7,662 nucleotides of DNA. It comes from an uncultured Clostridia bacterium (GTDB lineage: Bacteria > Bacillota > Clostridia > TANB77 > CAG-508). Under the pieces are notes generated by a model. That model searched no databases. It was given only the letters and a program-made list of their open reading frames with translations, and was not told where the DNA came from. The translations under genes were made by a program, and so were the position numbers. The first letter of the stretch is position 1; each line of letters starts with the position of its first letter. Of this stretch, positions 6,043 to 7,662 are shown piece after piece. The stretch is from positions 1 through 7,662 of the forward strand of contig CAKPHD010000050.1 of NCBI GenBank assembly GCA_934155625.1, read 5' to 3'.

Positions 6043-7662
6043 ATGAAAAGTAAAAAAAGATTAGTAATTGCAATAATTATAATTTTAATATTAGTTCTAG
6101 CTGTAGCTGGAACAGTATTTGGATATTTATATTTAAAGACAGATACATTTAAAAGTGATAAAGAACTATTTGCCAAATATGCATCTCAAAATTTAGAGTT
6201 TTTTGGAAATATGTCAAATATAAAAACTATAAATAAATATGAAGATTTAAAAGACCAAGAAAAATATGAATCTGATACAACAATAAAAACAACTTATTCA
6301 GAAGGTGGAGAGGTGTCAAACAATATTAATAATCTTTCAGCAACAATAAAAACACAAAAAAACAGTGAAGATAAATATTTTTATACAGATGGGCAATTAA
6401 TGTATGGAAATCAAAAATATCTTGAATCAGAAATAATAAAAGATCAAGATGCATATGGAATAAGATTTACAGATGTTGTAAAACAATTTATAACAGTTAA
6501 AAATGATAATACATTAGCTGATATCGCAACAGATATAGGAACAGATACAAATACATTGGAAAATTTTATTGATGTACTAGATGGAACATCAAAAATCAGC
6601 GAAGAAGTTGTATCAAATGATGATTGGCAACAATTTAAAAATAAATATACAAATTTAATAACAGATACAATTTCTGCTGGAACTTTTGCAAGTAATAAAG
6701 ATGTAAAAATAACATATAACAATAAAACAGTTTCAGCTAAGGCCTATACAGTTTCATTAACAAGTGAACAAGTAGAAAATCTATTAATACAAGTTTTAAA
6801 TAATTTAAAAGAAGAAAAAATAATATTAGACAAAGTAGGAACAAACAAAGAAACTTATCAAGATACAATTGATAAAAAGATAAGTGAACTAACAGACGAA
6901 AAAGAAATACCAGCAGTAAAAATTACTGTATATGAGCAAAATAAAAATAATATAAGAACTGTAATAGAATTAGCCAAATTAGAAAAGGTAGTAATAGAAA
7001 ATACTCAAACTAATGATGCAATGCAATCAAATATTCAATTTTCTTCAATAAATAGTGATGAAGTAGAAGAATATGATGTAAAACTAATTAAAAAGAGCAG
7101 TGATACTCAAGAAAATATTGAAGTAAATGTTGATGTAACAAAAGGAGAGGAAAATTATTCTATAAGTTTAACAAGTGATTTAACTGCAACAGATGCAAGT
7201 ATGAAATTAAGTACAGCAATTAACTATAAAAAAGACATATTAACAGCTTCAATTGTTCTAGAAAATGATACAACAATGGGAAGTGACTTTGAAAAAATGC
7301 AAACATTATCAGACGAAAATAACTTTGTATTAAATAATGCAACAGAAGATGTTAGAAAAAATATTATAGAACAATTAAAGAAAAGAGTTCCAGAAAAAGT
7401 ACTTAGCAGAATTGAGTTATTAAAAGAAAACTTAGGACTTACGCAAAATACAGATGACAAAAAAGATGTGCCTGAAAGTGAAATGACACAAATAGATATT
7501 AATAAATTTAATGCAAAATTTGAATTTTTTACAGGTGACGAAGTAAGCGCGGAAAATGTAAAAACTTTATTAGGCATTGCTAAAGAAAATTTAGGAAGCT
7601 TTGAAATAAATGAAGTTGATAATCCTCAAAATACAAACAATGATCCAACAAAAATACAATAC
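6043..7662 (+). CDS. Membrane-anchored extracellular protein of unknown function (3' end cut by the window)
   Basis: This frame starts at an ATG with AAGGAG 7 nt upstream and stays open for 540 codons to the window edge, so the C-terminus is missing. After a basic start (MKSKKR), residues ~7-32 form one strong membrane segment. The rest is hydrophilic, rich in Lys, Asn, Thr and Glu, and predicted extracellular. Right after the membrane is TFKSDKELFAKYASQN, which I associate with a recurrent clostridial family of single-pass surface proteins (possibly DUF6583, from memory and not certain). Near the end, FNAKFEFFTGDEVSAENVKTLL resembles another motif I recall from clostridial secreted proteins. 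No catalytic motif or cysteine cluster is seen. It begins 29 nt after rlmB with no terminator between, so it is probably the third gene of that operon. The function is unknown; a substrate-binding or envelope-structural role is a guess. Confidence 0.85.
   Translation, partial: MKSKKRLVIAIIIILILVLAVAGTVFGYLYLKTDTFKSDKELFAKYASQNLEFFGNMSNIKTINKYEDLKDQEKYESDTTIKTTYSEGGEVSNNINNLSATIKTQKNSEDKYFYTDGQLMYGNQKYLESEIIKDQDAYGIRFTDVVKQFITVKNDNTLADIATDIGTDTNTLENFIDVLDGTSKISEEVVSNDDWQQFKNKYTNLITDTISAGTFASNKDVKITYNNKTVSAKAYTVSLTSEQVENLLIQVLNNLKEEKIILDKVGTNKETYQDTIDKKISELTDEKEIPAVKITVYEQNKNNIRTVIELAKLEKVVIENTQTNDAMQSNIQFSSINSDEVEEYDVKLIKKSSDTQENIEVNVDVTKGEENYSISLTSDLTATDASMKLSTAINYKKDILTASIVLENDTTMGSDFEKMQTLSDENNFVLNNATEDVRKNIIEQLKKRVPEKVLSRIELLKENLGLTQNTDDKKDVPESEMTQIDINKFNAKFEFFTGDEVSAENVKTLLGIAKENLGSFEINEVDNPQNTNNDPTKIQY

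Noticed and set aside
1..7662. CRISPR array, tRNA or rRNA genes, DGR reverse transcriptase or template repeat, recombinase gene
   Set aside because: No regularly spaced repeats, no tRNA or rRNA signatures, no RT or recombinase motifs in any long frame, and no second copy of the variable-region sequence were seen.

Overview
The window is AT-rich, by eye around 30% G+C. Its genes strongly prefer A-ending codons (ATA for Ile, AGA for Arg, GTA, ACA, GGA). Together with strong AAGGAG-type ribosome binding sites, consensus sigma-A promoters, and DUF348/G5/3D-type and TFKS-type surface proteins, this points to a low-GC Firmicute. An uncultivated gut clostridial lineage is the best guess; this is inferred from style and gene content, not from a database match.

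All genes found lie on the + strand. Positions 1-283 are noncoding and hold two nearly identical 25-bp inverted arms (53-77 and 237-261) around a 159-bp segment. That segment contains a good sigma-A promoter pointing left, away from the next gene. Positions 284-1795 encode a secreted or anchored 503-residue protein: N-terminal signal/anchor, beta-rich stalk, and C-terminal formylglycine-generating-enzyme/C-type-lectin fold domain. The last ~117 bp differ in base and codon use (about 44% G+C, many NNY codons) and look like the variable region of a diversity-generating retroelement (DGR) target. No reverse transcriptase, template repeat or Avd gene is in the window, so a DGR would have to act from elsewhere. 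A terminator follows at 1809-1839.

A consensus promoter (1950-1978) drives a second surface protein (2004-2966), with one membrane segment, DUF348-like and G5-like regions and a 3D domain, predicted to act on peptidoglycan. After its terminator comes a 155-bp element (3043-3197) bounded by perfect 28-bp inverted repeats, probably a MITE or a very stable cruciform. Next is the lepA promoter (extended -10 at 3278).

lepA (3322-5127, elongation factor 4), rlmB (start chosen at 5141, 23S rRNA 2'-O-methyltransferase) and an unnamed membrane-anchored protein (6043 to the window edge) are tightly spaced with no terminator between them, so they probably form one operon. The first two are housekeeping translation and ribosome genes. 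The left half of the window is accessory cell-surface biology.

The most interesting idea is that one surface protein may be diversified in two ways: hypermutation of its lectin tip by a DGR acting in trans, and on/off switching by an invertible promoter segment that is here in the apparent OFF orientation. The first half rests on good sequence signatures. The second is a hypothesis from symmetry and promoter placement, with an operator-pair explanation as the main rival.
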